Assembly (NCBI RefSeq): GCF_000719475.1
Contig: NZ_JOGO01000025.1
Coordinates: forward strand, 20,850 to 84,849
Length of the DNA: 64,000 nt
Origin: Streptomyces sp. NRRL F-5630
Lineage (GTDB): Bacteria; Actinomycetota; Actinomycetes; Streptomycetales; Streptomycetaceae
Reading direction: 5' to 3'
Shown: one piece after another, positions 41,512 to 51,191 of the stretch
Layout: every line of letters begins with the position of its first letter
How positions within the stretch are numbered: the first letter of the stretch is position 1
Made by a program: the position numbers and the translations under genes
The notes under the pieces: generated by a model
What the model was told of the DNA's origin: nothing
What the model saw: only the letters and a program-made list of their open reading frames with translations
Databases searched by the model: none

Positions 41512-41901
41512 GTGTCGTACCCGCGGCCGCTCACCCCTGAGCAGCGGCTCTCCAACGCGAAGGAGTTGCTGGGCCTCCCGCGGATTGTCGCGATCTGCGG
41601 CTCCACCCGCTTCATGACCGAGATGAACGAGGCCGACCTGCGGGAGACCGCGGCCGGAAGGATCGTCGTCAAACCGGGCTGCGACATGAAGTCGCCGCAC
41701 GCACTCTGGTCCGATCCCGTCGAGGCCGAGGCGCTGAAGGCCCGACTCGACGCCCTGCACCGGGCGAAGATCCGCCTCGCCGACGAGGTACTCGTGGTCG
41801 GCGACTACATCGGGGACAGCACCCGGGCCGAGATCGCCTACGCGCGGTCGCTGGGCAAGCCCGTGCGGTTCACGCACCCCCAAGTGGACCCTGACGCCTG
41901 A
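41512..41901 (+). CDS. Small nucleotide-binding-like protein (2-deoxyribosyltransferase-like)
   Basis: A 129-residue protein. VAICGSTRFMTEMNEADLRETAAGRIVVKPG and ADEVLVVGDYIGDSTRAEIAYARSLGKPVRFTHP look like the Rossmann-like fold of nucleoside 2-deoxyribosyltransferases and related 'ICGSTRF' proteins. GTG start with AGGAGG nearby. Enzyme activity is not demonstrated and it might only bind nucleotides. Confidence 0.72.
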   Translation: MSYPRPLTPEQRLSNAKELLGLPRIVAICGSTRFMTEMNEADLRETAAGRIVVKPGCDMKSPHALWSDPVEAEALKARLDALHRAKIRLADEVLVVGDYIGDSTRAEIAYARSLGKPVRFTHPQVDPDA

Positions 41902-42076
41902 TCGCTCGCATCCTCCGAGGGGGAGCCGCCGTCGCGCCATGCCGGGCGGCCTCGCTCCGGGCCGTGCCGGTGTGCGGGCCCTCGGTCCGGGGAGTCACGT
42001 TGCCCGCCCGCCGAGGGGTGAACGCTTCGGAGTGTGGGGAAGGGCAGGGCATGTCGTCGGTTCTCGGAGTCCGGGG

Positions 42077-42952
42077 GTGGTCGCGTTGCGGTGGAGGGGG
42101 TCGCGGGTGGCTCTTGTGGTCGGTGTGCTCGTGGTCGGTGCTGCCTGCGGGAGTCCGGAGGGGGACGCTGGGGACGCGGAGGCTCTGCGGGAGCGGGCAC
42201 GGCGGGTCGGGGCGGCCTGGGAAGGTTCCGAGGCGGCGGCCTCTTGGCGTGCGGGCTACCACCCGGTCAGCGGTGCGGTGCGCCCGCCGCGCGGGGGATG
42301 GCACGGCGGGGACGACCAACGTGCCTATGAGAAGGGAGCGTTCGTGGTGCGGGGGAAGCTGCCCCGTACCGGCGCGAAGAAGGCCCGGGTCGCGTGGGCG
42401 GGGCAGGCGCCGGTCGTCCGGCCGCTCGTGGCGGCCCGGGACGCGTACGCGGCGATGGCCTTCGGTCCTCACGGCGGCGGGAGGCCGCACCTCACCGTGA
42501 CGGGGGCGCGGCTGGGCACGATGACGGTCGCGACCCCGCGCGGCCCGGCCGCGGTCCCGGCCTGGCTCTTCGCCCTGGACGGCTACGACACCCCGCTCCG
42601 GCGGGCCGCCGCGACCCCCTCGCCCGCTCCCCGTTCCCCGATCGCCCCCACCCGCTCCGTACCCGGCCAGCGGGTGGACCGGCTCACCGGGGTCGGCGCG
42701 GACGGGCGGGCGGTCACCGTGCTCGCCTCACACGGGGCCTGCGACGACGGCCCGCGCGTGGCGGTCCTGGAGACGCGGGACGGCGTCGTGCTGTCCGGCT
42801 CCGTGGCGAAGGCGCGGCACACCGGCCTGTGCACGAAGCAGTCGAAGCTCACCCCGGTCCGCGTACGGCTCAAGCGGCCCCTGGACGGCCGGGTCGTGCT
42901 CGACGCGCTCACCGGCGCGCCGGTCCCGTACAAGGAGACTGCTGCGGGCTGA
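42077..42952 (+). CDS. Lipoprotein of unknown function
   Basis: A 291-residue probable lipoprotein with signal VALVVGVLVVGAAC (lipobox GAAC, Cys24). The mature part, without recognised family, includes WEGSEAAASWRAGYHPVSGAVRPP, VPGQRVDRLTGVGADGRAVTVLASHGAC and VLSGSVAKARHTGLCTKQSKLTPVRVRLKRPL. Start choice is uncertain; GTG at 42077 gives the best signal peptide. Exported to the outer face of the membrane. Confidence 0.7.
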   Translation: MVALRWRGSRVALVVGVLVVGAACGSPEGDAGDAEALRERARRVGAAWEGSEAAASWRAGYHPVSGAVRPPRGGWHGGDDQRAYEKGAFVVRGKLPRTGAKKARVAWAGQAPVVRPLVAARDAYAAMAFGPHGGGRPHLTVTGARLGTMTVATPRGPAAVPAWLFALDGYDTPLRRAAATPSPAPRSPIAPTRSVPGQRVDRLTGVGADGRAVTVLASHGACDDGPRVAVLETRDGVVLSGSVAKARHTGLCTKQSKLTPVRVRLKRPLDGRVVLDALTGAPVPYKETAAG

Positions 42953-43215
42953 GCCCCTATCGGGGGGCGCCCCCGGAGCCGGACCGTCGCGTGAGGCCGA
43001 GGCCGATCCGGTCGTACACGGACGTCAGCGGTTTACGGACACCGCGGTCGTGAGTCGGTGATCACGGTCGCGAGTCGGTGATTCCCCGGCCCCGCCCCGG
43101 AGAAGGACGGCCGGGTGCCCCGGGCACCTCCCTTCGGCGCGCGGGGATTTTCACCCGACCGGGGAAGAGGGCCGGGTGGGGTGCGGGGCGGCCGGCGCGG
43201 GAGCGAGGAGGCAGG

Positions 43216-44145
43216 ATGGGAGGCATGGATCTGCGAATTTTCACCGAGCCCCAGCAGGGCGCCACGTACGACACACTCCTCACCGTCGCGAAGGCGACCG
43301 AGGACCTCGGCTTCGACGCGTTCTTCCGCAGCGACCACTATCTCCACATGGGCGGCGACGGCCTCCCCGGTCCCACCGACGCCTGGATCACCCTCGCGGG
43401 ACTCGCCCGCGAGACGAAGCGGATCCGTCTCGGGACGCTCATGACCGCCGCGACCTTCCGGCTCCCCGGCGTCCTCGCGATCGAGGTCGCGCAGGTGGAC
43501 CAGATGTCCGGCGGGCGCGTCGAACTCGGCATCGGCGCGGGCTGGTTCGAGGAGGAGCACAAGGCGTACGGCATTCCGTTCCCGAAGGACAAGTTCTCGC
43601 GCCTGGAGGAGCAGCTCGCCATCGTCACGGGGCTGTGGGAGACCAAGCCGGGCGACACGTTCAGCTACGAGGGCCGCCACTACCAGCTGGAGAACTCCCC
43701 GGCCCGCCCGAAGCCCGCGCAGTCGCGGGTGCCGGTGCTCATCGGCGGGTTCGGCGCGAGCCGTACGCCGAAGCTCGCGGCGCGGTACGCGGACGAGTTC
43801 AACGTGCCGTTCGGCTCGATCGAGGACACCGAGCGGCAGTTCGGCCGGGTGCGGGCGGCGGCGAGCGAGGCGGGCCGCAGCCCCGAGGAGCTGGTCTACT
43901 CGAACGCGCTCGTCGCCTGCGTCGGCGCGAACGACGCCGAGGTGGCGCGTCGCGCGGCGGCGATCGGCCGCGAGGTCGACGAGCTGAAGCAGAACGGGCT
44001 CGCCGGCACCCCCGCCGAAGTGGTGGACCGCATCGGCCAGTACGCCGCGGCCGGCTCCCAGCGGATCTACTTCCAGATCCTGGACCTGGACGACCTCGAC
44101 CACCTGGAACTCATCTCCTCGCAGGTGCAGAGCCAGCTGAGCTGA
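43216..44145 (+). CDS. LLM-class F420-dependent oxidoreductase
   Basis: A 309-residue luciferase-like TIM-barrel protein. MDLRIFTEPQQGATYDTLL, DAFFRSDHYL, RIRLGTLMTAATFRLPGVLAIEVAQVDQMSGGRVELGIGAGWFEEEHKAYGIPFP and VPVLIGGFG match the F420-dependent group. It transfers hydride between coenzyme F420 and an unknown organic substrate. ATG at 43216 is 4 nt after GAGGAGG; ATG at 43225 (MDLRIF) is an alternative. Confidence 0.9.
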   Translation: MGGMDLRIFTEPQQGATYDTLLTVAKATEDLGFDAFFRSDHYLHMGGDGLPGPTDAWITLAGLARETKRIRLGTLMTAATFRLPGVLAIEVAQVDQMSGGRVELGIGAGWFEEEHKAYGIPFPKDKFSRLEEQLAIVTGLWETKPGDTFSYEGRHYQLENSPARPKPAQSRVPVLIGGFGASRTPKLAARYADEFNVPFGSIEDTERQFGRVRAAASEAGRSPEELVYSNALVACVGANDAEVARRAAAIGREVDELKQNGLAGTPAEVVDRIGQYAAAGSQRIYFQILDLDDLDHLELISSQVQSQLS

Positions 44146-44436
44146 GCCCGAGCGCGGACCTGAGCGGGGCGGGCACGGACTGAGCGGGCCGGGGGCGGGC
44201 CTGAGCGGGCACGGGTCCGAGCGGGTGGGCCCTGCCCGAACAGAGGGCCCGGCGGGCGGTGCGGTGGTGCGCCCCCGGCCGGCGCCGCCCGCCCGGTCCC
44301 GGCCCCCGCCGCGCCGCTCCGGCCCGTTCAGCCCGCCCGCCCCGGCCAAGCCCGCTCGGACCCGGCACCGCCCCCGCCCCCACCCCTGCCGTCCACCTCG
44401 TGGCGTGACGGGTGCGGGGGGCGCCGGGCGGACAAG
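44146..44436. repeat. Degenerate GAGCGGG-type repeats before arcA
   Basis: Between the F420 oxidoreductase and arcA lies a 291-bp GC-rich stretch. From about 44155 to 44230, GAGCGGG or CGAGCGGG recurs five times at irregular spacing within CTGAGCGGG-like phrases. No gene is supported. Confidence 0.5.
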
Positions 44437-45678
44437 ATGACAGGCATGGCCTTCCACGTCGATTCCGAGACCGGCCGGCTGCGGCGCGTCGTCCTGCACC
44501 GCCCCGGCCTCGAACTCAAACGACTGACCCCCAGCAACAAGGACGCGCTCCTCTTCGACGACGTGCTGTGGGTGCGCCGCGCGAAGGAGGAGCACGACGC
44601 CTTCGCCGCCGTGTTGCGCGAACGCGGTGTCGTGGTGCACCTCTTCGCCGACCTGCTGCGCGAGACGCTGGCGCTCCCCGCCGCGCGGCGGCTCGTCCTC
44701 GACCGCGTCTTCGACGACAAGGAGTACGGCCCGCTCGCCACCGACCGGCTGCGCGCCTCCTTCGACGCGCTCGGCGAGGACGAGCTGACCGAGGCGCTCA
44801 TCGGCGGCATGACCAAGCGCGAGTACCTGGAGCGCTGGCCCGAGCCCGTCTCGGTGGGTTTCCACGTCATGGAGCCCGACGACTTCCTCCTCGGCCCGCT
44901 GCCCAACCACCTCTTCACGCGCGACTCCTCCGCGTGGATCTACGACGGTGTCTCCATCAACGCCATGCGCTGGCCCGCCCGGCAGCGCGAGACCGTCCAC
45001 GTCGAGGCGATCTACCGGCACCACCCGCTCTTCACCGGGCCCGAGGCCGGGGACTTCCGCATGTGGTCCGAGGGGCAGCCCGACTACCCGTCCACGATCG
45101 AGGGCGGCGACGTCCTCGTCCTCGGCAACGGGGCGGTCCTCATCGGCATGAGCGAGCGCACGACGCCGCAAGCCGTCGAGATGCTCGCCACGAAACTCTT
45201 CGCCGCCGGGTCCGCGCGCACCATCGTCGCGCTCGACCTGCCCAAGCGGCGCGCCTTCATGCACCTCGACACCGTCATGACGATGGTCGACGGCGACACC
45301 TTCACGCAGTACGCGGGCCTCGGCGACCTCCGCTCGTACACCATCGAGCAGGGCGCGGGCCCGCGCGACCTGAAGGTCAGCGACCACTCGCCCGAGCACA
45401 TGCACCGCGCGCTCGCCGCCGCGCTCGGCCTGGACTCCGTACGGGTGCTCACGGCGACGCAGGACGTGCACGCCGCCGAGCGGGAGCAGTGGGACGACGG
45501 CTGCAACGTGCTCGCCGTGGAACCGGGCGTCGTGCTCGCCTACGAGCGCAACGCGACGACCAACACGTACCTGCGCAAGCAGGGGATCGAGGTCGTGGAG
45601 ATCCCGGGCAGCGAGCTGGGGCGGGGGAGGGGCGGGCCGCGGTGCATGAGCTGCCCGCTGGAGCGGGACGCGGTGTGA
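44437..45678 (+). CDS. arcA: Arginine deiminase
   Basis: A 413-residue enzyme converting L-arginine to L-citrulline and ammonia. It shows [19 protein letters not shown] at the start, [12 protein letters not shown] (substrate-binding), [33 protein letters not shown] (catalytic His/Asp) and RCMSCP near the end, where Cys403 is the predicted nucleophile. ATG at 44437 is chosen; ATG at 44446 is an alternative. It is followed by the ornithine carbamoyltransferase gene, the next step of the arginine deiminase pathway. No carbamate kinase gene is visible. Confidence 0.94.
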   Translation: MTGMAFHVDSETGRLRRVVLHRPGLELKRLTPSNKDALLFDDVLWVRRAKEEHDAFAAVLRERGVVVHLFADLLRETLALPAARRLVLDRVFDDKEYGPLATDRLRASFDALGEDELTEALIGGMTKREYLERWPEPVSVGFHVMEPDDFLLGPLPNHLFTRDSSAWIYDGVSINAMRWPARQRETVHVEAIYRHHPLFTGPEAGDFRMWSEGQPDYPSTIEGGDVLVLGNGAVLIGMSERTTPQAVEMLATKLFAAGSARTIVALDLPKRRAFMHLDTVMTMVDGDTFTQYAGLGDLRSYTIEQGAGPRDLKVSDHSPEHMHRALAAALGLDSVRVLTATQDVHAAEREQWDDGCNVLAVEPGVVLAYERNATTNTYLRKQGIEVVEIPGSELGRGRGGPRCMSCPLERDAV

Positions 45679-45710
45679 GCGGCGTCATGGACGACCGGCT
45701 CCCCGCCCTT

Positions 45711-45745
45711 CCGGGCGTATAGAAATTCCTGATAGCGTATACACT
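45711..45745. promoter_or_regulatory. AT-rich direct repeat upstream of ornithine carbamoyltransferase
   Basis: GCGTATA occurs at 45715-45721 and 45735-45741, exactly 20 bp apart (two helical turns), with GAAATTCCTGATA between them. It lies in the 127-bp gap between arcA and the next gene, and is strikingly AT-rich. It is a likely operator, perhaps for ArgR, although it does not closely match the ARG box consensus. Confidence 0.5.
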
Positions 45746-45805
45746 TCCATTCCGTCCTCGTCGCCTCCGTACCTCCCCGTACGCGGCACCCCGGGAGCGC
45801 TCCTC

Positions 45806-46852
45806 ATGGCCCACGACGCGATCGACCTCAGCGGCCGTCACTTCCTCAAGGAACTGGACTTCGGCGCGGCCGAGTTCCGTTCGCTGATCGATCTCGCCGC
45901 GCGCCTCAAGGCCGCCAAGCGGGCCGGTACGGAGGTGCCGCGCCTGCGCGGCAGGAACATCGCCCTGATCTTCGAGAAGACCTCGACCCGCACGCGCGCC
46001 GCCTTCGAGGTCGCCGCGGCCGACCAGGGCGCCCATACGACGTACCTCGACCCGGCGGGCTCGCAGATCGGGCACAAGGAGTCGGCGAAGGACACGGCGC
46101 GGGTGCTCGGGCGGATGTACGACGCGATCGAGTACCGGGGCGACGCGCAGGACGTCGTCGAGTCGATAGCGGCGCACGCCGGGGTACCGGTCTACAACGG
46201 GCTCACCGACGCGTGGCACCCCACCCAGATGCTCGCCGACGTGCTCACGATGACCGAGCACAGCGCCCGGCCGCTCCACGAGCTCTCCTTCGCCTACCTC
46301 GGCGACGCCCGCTTCAACATGGGCAACTCCTACCTGATCACCGGCGCCCTGCTCGGCATGGACGTCCGTATCGTCGCCCCCGAGGCGTACTGGCCGGCCG
46401 CCGGGATCGTCGCGAAGGCGCGGGAGCTGGCGAAGGAGAGCGGCGCGCGCGTCACGCTCACCGAGGACGTCGCGGAGGGCGTGGGGGGCGCGGACTTCGT
46501 CGTGACCGACGTGTGGGTCTCGATGGGCGAGCCGGCGGAGGTCTGGGGCGAGCGGATCGCGGCGCTGCGGCCGTACGCGGTGACGATGGACGTCCTGCGC
46601 GCGACGGGGAACCCGGACGTCAAGTTCCTGCACTGCCTTCCCGCCTTCCACGACCTCGGCACGGGGGTGGGGCGGCGTATCCACGACGAGTTCGGGCTGG
46701 ACTCGCTCGAAGTCACCGACGAGGTGTTCGAGTCCGCGCACTCGGTCGTCTTCGACGAGGCCGAGAACCGGCTCCACACCATCAAGGCGGTGCTGGTCGC
46801 GACGCTGGCGGGGCCGGGGCGGGTGGCGGCGGACGAACCGCACGAAGGCTGA
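45806..46852 (+). CDS. argF: Ornithine carbamoyltransferase
   Basis: A 348-residue enzyme that interconverts ornithine plus carbamoyl phosphate and citrulline. STRTR (residues 60-64) binds carbamoyl phosphate, HCLPA (from His276) binds ornithine, and [18 protein letters not shown] and [19 protein letters not shown] are family motifs. It could serve arginine synthesis or, next to arcA, arginine breakdown. It has its own upstream operator-like region. Confidence 0.95.
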   Translation: MAHDAIDLSGRHFLKELDFGAAEFRSLIDLAARLKAAKRAGTEVPRLRGRNIALIFEKTSTRTRAAFEVAAADQGAHTTYLDPAGSQIGHKESAKDTARVLGRMYDAIEYRGDAQDVVESIAAHAGVPVYNGLTDAWHPTQMLADVLTMTEHSARPLHELSFAYLGDARFNMGNSYLITGALLGMDVRIVAPEAYWPAAGIVAKARELAKESGARVTLTEDVAEGVGGADFVVTDVWVSMGEPAEVWGERIAALRPYAVTMDVLRATGNPDVKFLHCLPAFHDLGTGVGRRIHDEFGLDSLEVTDEVFESAHSVVFDEAENRLHTIKAVLVATLAGPGRVAADEPHEG

Positions 46853-46910
46853 GGCGGGGGCGGTGGCCCGGGGCCGGTGCGCGGCCTCGCCCACTGCCGG
46901 GGCGGTGTCT

Positions 46911-46947
46911 CGGGGCCCCGCTCATCAGACGCCGGAGGGGCTGATTC
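46911..46947. repeat. Possible copy of a Streptomyces intergenic repeat (CAGCCCCTCCGGCGT type)
   Basis: CGCTCATCAGACGCCGGAGG and the following GGCTGATT resemble a short sequence often seen between genes in streptomycete genomes (reverse: AATCAGCCCCTCCGGCGT). It is the only copy in the window. The role of this repeat is unknown. Confidence 0.55.
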
Positions 46948-46982
46948 ATGCGGGCCGGTGCCCGCTGCGGCCTCCCGGGTGC

Positions 46983-47531
46983 TCAGGCTCCGGCCGGGGT
47001 GGTGCGCGGGGGTGTGGTTTCCGGGTGGCGGGGGAGCGGGACCGCGGGTGCGGCCGGGGCCGCCAGGCGGAACCAGACCGCTTTGCCCCAGTCCGTGGGG
47101 CGGTGGCCGCAGGCGGCGGCCAGGGCGCGGATGAGGAGCAGGCCGCGACCGCCCTCGGCGAGCGGGTCGGGCGCTTCCAGCGGTACGGGGGAGCTGAGGT
47201 CGCCCGGAGGGGCCGGGTCGCCGTCCAGGACCTCGACCTGGCAGTGGCTCGCGAGCAGCTCCACGTACAGCTCGATCGGCCCGCAGCCCTCGGTGTGCTC
47301 GACGGCGTTGGCGACCAGCTCGGCGGTGAGCAGTTCGGCCGTGTCCTGGTCGGGCCCGGCCAGCGCCTCGCGGACGAGCGCGCGGGCGAGCGGGACGGCC
47401 TGCGGGCTGTGCGGCAGCGTGCGGTGCCATGAGCGTATGGCGGCGGTATCCGGCACGACGAGGTTCCGTTTCGGGTGGTGCGGGGGACGCGGGCGCGGGG
47501 AGGTGCCCGGGGGGACGTCTCTCTCCACCAT
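46983..47531 (-). CDS. HATPase-domain protein (anti-sigma factor RsbW-like)
   Basis: A 182-residue protein with a GHKL-type ATP-binding domain: ELLTAELVANAVEHTEG (N box, Asn/His), VEVLDGDPAPP (G1 box, VxDxG) and AEGGRGLLLIRALAAACG (G2 box). This is the HATPase_c_2 type common in streptomycetes, related to anti-sigma factor kinases RsbW and SpoIIAB. Its partner may be a sigma factor of the SigB family, such as that at 36057-36941, but this is not shown. Confidence 0.85.
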   Translation of the reverse strand: MVERDVPPGTSPRPRPPHHPKRNLVVPDTAAIRSWHRTLPHSPQAVPLARALVREALAGPDQDTAELLTAELVANAVEHTEGCGPIELYVELLASHCQVEVLDGDPAPPGDLSSPVPLEAPDPLAEGGRGLLLIRALAAACGHRPTDWGKAVWFRLAAPAAPAVPLPRHPETTPPRTTPAGA

Positions 47532-47597
47532 ACGAAGCCGCGCGCGAAACCGTGTCGCCCGGTCCCCGGACCGCTCGACGCCCCGCCCCGCAGCCCC

Positions 47598-48533
47598 TCA
47601 GCGTTGCGCGCCGCTCCCCGTCCGCGCCGTGTCCGTCTCCTCGTGCGGCGAGGTGTACGTACTGCCCCGGCCGCCGCCGACGATCCCCGCCACCAGGAAG
47701 AGCACGAGCAGCCACTTCCCGGCCGTGGGGAGAAGCAGCGGGCGCGTCGGCGAGTGGCGCTCCAGCGGGTCGGTCACGCCGGGCTCGTCGCCGAAGAACC
47801 GCTTCGGGTAGGCGGGGGTGAGCAGCAGCCAGTACGCGACGGTGCGCAGGTGGTAGCGCAGGGCCGCGACGCTCGCCCCGTGCAGCGCGAGCGGCATCCG
47901 GCCGAGCACGAGCGTGATCAGCCACCAGATCAGCCCCAGCGTCCACCAGCCGCTCGTCACGAGCGAGGCGATGATCCACGCCGGGATGATCAGGATGATC
48001 CGGAAGAGGACCGCGAGCCGGTTCAAGTGCGTGGGCCGGTTCTCGAAGCGCACCGGGTATCCGGTGGCGTGGAAGAGCGCGAAGGGCGGGTAGCGGTCCA
48101 CGAGCAGCATCGCGGACGCGCCCACGCGGGCCTCGTACGCGAGGTACGCCGCGAGGAAGCGGAAGACCGGGTCCGGCAGCCGCCCCAGCACGAGCGCGGC
48201 GAACCACCCGGCGATCGCCGTGAAGAAGGCGGCGAGGGAGAGGACGAACAGCACGACGGCGTGCGGCACGAGGAGCAGCAGCCGCAGCAGCACCGTCCAC
48301 CGCCGTTGCCGCCCCGGGCCGGGCAGATCGAGCGCGGGCAGCCACTCGAAGGCGCTCTCGGGCGGGTACGGATCCGTCCCCTCTCCCCAGCCGCCCTGCC
48401 CCGAGGCGCCGCCGGGCCCGCCCGGACCAGCGGAGGAACCGCCCTGCCCGCCCGGGCCCCCGGAGGAACCGCCGGGCCCGCCGCCCGGGCCCCCCGGGCC
48501 GTCCCCGTACGGACCGCCCTCGCCCTGCGCCAT
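47598..48533 (-). CDS. DUF4389 membrane protein
   Basis: A 311-residue protein: a Gly/Pro-rich N-terminus of about 60 residues, then two tandem DUF4389-like halves. The first has RWTVLLRLLLLVPHAVVLFVLSLAAFF and the second HLNRLAVLFRIILIIPAWIIASLVTSGW; each ends in WFAALVLGRLPDPVFRFLAAYL-like or WWLITLVLGRMPLALHGASVAALRYHLR sequences. About five to six membrane segments. Function unknown. Confidence 0.85.
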   Translation of the reverse strand: MAQGEGGPYGDGPGGPGGGPGGSSGGPGGQGGSSAGPGGPGGASGQGGWGEGTDPYPPESAFEWLPALDLPGPGRQRRWTVLLRLLLLVPHAVVLFVLSLAAFFTAIAGWFAALVLGRLPDPVFRFLAAYLAYEARVGASAMLLVDRYPPFALFHATGYPVRFENRPTHLNRLAVLFRIILIIPAWIIASLVTSGWWTLGLIWWLITLVLGRMPLALHGASVAALRYHLRTVAYWLLLTPAYPKRFFGDEPGVTDPLERHSPTRPLLLPTAGKWLLVLFLVAGIVGGGRGSTYTSPHEETDTARTGSGAQR

Positions 48534-48635
48534 CGCGGGCTCCTCTCGCGCGAAGCCGCGCCACCGCCCCGGCGGCGCGTTGCCTCCACGCTTGGCGGCC
48601 CGCGCGGGCCCCGCAATCCGGGTGACCCGTCCGGC

Positions 48636-50726
48636 TCAGCCCGCAGGAGGGGCCGGGGGCCGCACGATCAGCGCGAGGCCGTGCGCGGCGGTGAAGAAGG
48701 GGCGGACCGTCGCGGTGCCGTGCGCGGGGTGCGGGACCGCGACGCCGGGATAGCGGTCGGTGTGCTTGCGGTCGGTGCCGTCGCCCGTGACGCGGCCGAG
48801 CGGGACCGGTGCCTCTCCGCGCCCCGGGGGGTGGAGCTCCAGGTCCCACACCTCCTTCGGGTCCTCCTCGCCCTCCAGCGGCACGTCTCCCGCGCGGGGG
48901 AGCGGGAGGGCGAAGCGGAAGGCGCCGTCCCGCACGCCCTCGCCGGTCACCGGGACCTCGAAGGACCGGCCGCACCCGCGCGCCAGCGCCCTGACCACCG
49001 CGCCCTCGGCATCGGCGCCGGCGGGAGCCAGGAACCGCGCCTCGACCTCGACGTGCTCCGCGTCGAGCCGCACCTCGGTGACCTCCGCGTGCCGGGGCCG
49101 CGCCCAGGCCCGCACCGCGAGGAAGCCGTCGTTCGTCGTGTACGGCACCCGCGAGCGCAGCCCCTCGGCGTCGACCAGCGGCGGGTCACCGAGCAGCGCG
49201 GCCTGCTCGGTGCGGACCGCGCGCAGCCGGACGCGCGCGGACTCGTCGGCGTCGCGCGGCACCACGAAGCAGTCCCAGCGGCCCTCGGCGAGCGGGTGCG
49301 CGGCGGCGGGGAGCACGGCCTCCGTTCCGTCGAGCGGCACCCGTACGGAACGTCGTTCCGGGTCTTTGCGCAGGCGTACGAGCAGGTCGAGCGGGCCCTC
49401 GGGCAGCCCGTCGGGCTCCACGGCGAAGGAGAGCGCGCCGCCGGGCAGCGCGCGGGCCACCGCGTGCGGCGGCCGGGCGGGCGCGGGCTCGGCGGGCGCG
49501 GCCGGGGGACGGGGACGCAGGAGCGCGCGGAGGGCGGCGAGCGGGCCGCGGCGGCGTCTGCCCGCCCCGAGCCGGGTGAGCAGGTCCTCGTACTCCCGCG
49601 CGATCCGCTCGGGCGCGTAGCGGGCGGCGCGCTCGCGGCCGCGCGCGCCGAGCTTGGCGCGCAGCCCCGGGTCGCCCATGAGGTCGCGCAGCGCGGCGGC
49701 GTAGGCGGCGACCCGGTCGTCCTCGTCGCCGTCGAGCGGGACGAGCACCCCGGTGTCGTGGTGGCTGATGATCTCCCCCGGCCCGTAGGGGCAGTCGGTC
49801 GCGAGCACGGGCACGCCGCAGTGCATCGCCTCGACGAGGGTGAGCCCGAAGGACTCGCGGTCCGAGGAGACGGAGGCGATCGAGCCCTTGACCCATTCGG
49901 TCTCCAGGGGCGAGGCCGGGCCCATGAGGCGGGCCCGCTCGTAGATGCCCAGTTCGTCGACGAGGGCGCGCAGCCGCGCCTTGTCGGGGCCGCGCCCGTA
50001 CAGCCGCAGGCTCCACTCGGGGAAGGAGGGCGCGGCGGCGGCGAAGGCGCGCAGGAGGCGGTCGTAGCGCTTGACGGCGACGAGCCGCCCCGCCGCGATG
50101 ATCACGGGCGACGTGAGCGCGGCGGGCCCGACGGCCGGGGCGGGGACGGCGTTCGGGACGCACAGGATCTCGGCGCGGGCACCGGGGAGCGCGGCCCGGT
50201 ACTGGGCGGCGTCGGCCTCGGAGACGGTGACGAAGGCGTCGAGAGAGGCGAGGGCCGCGTTCTGGTCGGTGCGCAGCTGCTCGCTGTGCGCGTCCATCGA
50301 CAAGTGCTCCTGGCCGACGCGGACGAGCCCGGGGCGGCCGTGGCGGGCGAGGTAGCCGTTGAGGATGGGGCGCGTGGCGATGACCGCGTCGGCGTCGGTG
50401 CCGTCGAGCCAGGCGGCGACGCGCGCGTCGTGCAGCGCGGTGTAGCACAGCCTGCCGAAGTCCACCCCCGCGTCGGGGAAGACGGTGTTCGGGCGCTGGG
50501 CGAGCGGGTCCTCACCCGCGTAGCCCTCGGCGTCCTCGCGCATGTCGAGCAGGGCGTGCAGGCGTACGCGCGGGTCGAAGGCGAGATCGGGGCGGTCCGA
50601 GGGGCGGTGCACGCTCATGACCTCGACGGCGTGCCCGCGCCCGGCGAGCGCGGCGGAGAGGTTCGCGACGGCGCGGACGGTGCCGCCGATGCCGTAGGCG
50701 TTGTGGATCAGCAGGGCGATTTTCAT
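48636..50726 (-). CDS. GT4 glycosyltransferase with C-terminal beta-rich domain
   Basis: A 696-residue protein. The N-terminal 370 residues are a GT-B family 4 glycosyltransferase: LLIHNAYGIGGTVRAVANLSAAL, VIIAAGRLVAVKRYDRLLRAFA and the donor site SSDRESFGLTLVEAMHCGVPVLATDCPYGPGEII (EX7E motif). The C-terminal ~290 residues contain beta-strand-rich sequence (ALSFAVEPDGLPEGPLDLLVRLRKDP) with no recognised family, found in some actinobacterial poly-glycerol or teichoic-type transferases. It likely builds a cell-surface glycan. Confidence 0.87.
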   Translation of the reverse strand: MKIALLIHNAYGIGGTVRAVANLSAALAGRGHAVEVMSVHRPSDRPDLAFDPRVRLHALLDMREDAEGYAGEDPLAQRPNTVFPDAGVDFGRLCYTALHDARVAAWLDGTDADAVIATRPILNGYLARHGRPGLVRVGQEHLSMDAHSEQLRTDQNAALASLDAFVTVSEADAAQYRAALPGARAEILCVPNAVPAPAVGPAALTSPVIIAAGRLVAVKRYDRLLRAFAAAAPSFPEWSLRLYGRGPDKARLRALVDELGIYERARLMGPASPLETEWVKGSIASVSSDRESFGLTLVEAMHCGVPVLATDCPYGPGEIISHHDTGVLVPLDGDEDDRVAAYAAALRDLMGDPGLRAKLGARGRERAARYAPERIAREYEDLLTRLGAGRRRRGPLAALRALLRPRPPAAPAEPAPARPPHAVARALPGGALSFAVEPDGLPEGPLDLLVRLRKDPERRSVRVPLDGTEAVLPAAAHPLAEGRWDCFVVPRDADESARVRLRAVRTEQAALLGDPPLVDAEGLRSRVPYTTNDGFLAVRAWARPRHAEVTEVRLDAEHVEVEARFLAPAGADAEGAVVRALARGCGRSFEVPVTGEGVRDGAFRFALPLPRAGDVPLEGEEDPKEVWDLELHPPGRGEAPVPLGRVTGDGTDRKHTDRYPGVAVPHPAHGTATVRPFFTAAHGLALIVRPPAPPAG

Positions 50727-51191
50727 GGCGGAGGGTCCTTGGGCCTGGGGCCTCGGGGGCCTGGGGGCGACGCCGGGAAGGCGGTGCATTGCCCTGAGGT
50801 GCCAGGTGATGACCCTGTGCGCGGGCTATGTCCATATGCGGAGTTCACCGGAAGGCAGTCAAGCGGCTTCGGTGGGTGAGCGGCAGGGTGACGCGAAAGG
50901 TTCGGCAAGGACCGGATTCGTTCGCTGAACGGAACGAGCGTTCGAATGTTTTCCTCGCGCGAGGGACGCAGGGGGTTCGCGGGCCGCTGGGGGCGCGCGG
51001 GGTGCGGGACACGCGGTGCGTGCGAGGGCTTGTGCGGACGGGAATGCGCGGTGCGTGGGTCGCGTGCGCCGGTCCGTGCGAGTGGTGCGCCGGTTGCCGA
51101 TCTTCACCTCCCGCCGCAGCATGGAAACCCTGGCGCGAGGCGAACGGGTGGGCAGCACCCGGTACGCCGGCTTTCGACACTGGAGGACCCG
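50727..51191. promoter_or_regulatory. Divergent region between GT4 and DhaK genes
   Basis: 465 bp without a supported gene. GAACG-AG-CGTTC (50932-50943) is a perfect inverted repeat in an AT-richer part (50900-50960), a candidate operator. GGAGG at about 51182-51186 serves the dhaK gene. Confidence 0.5.

Noticed and set aside
47475..50879. Open frame of more than 1100 codons on the plus strand
   Set aside because: It lies opposite the DUF4389 and GT4 genes, both with clear domains, and encodes low-complexity sequence with no ribosome-binding site.
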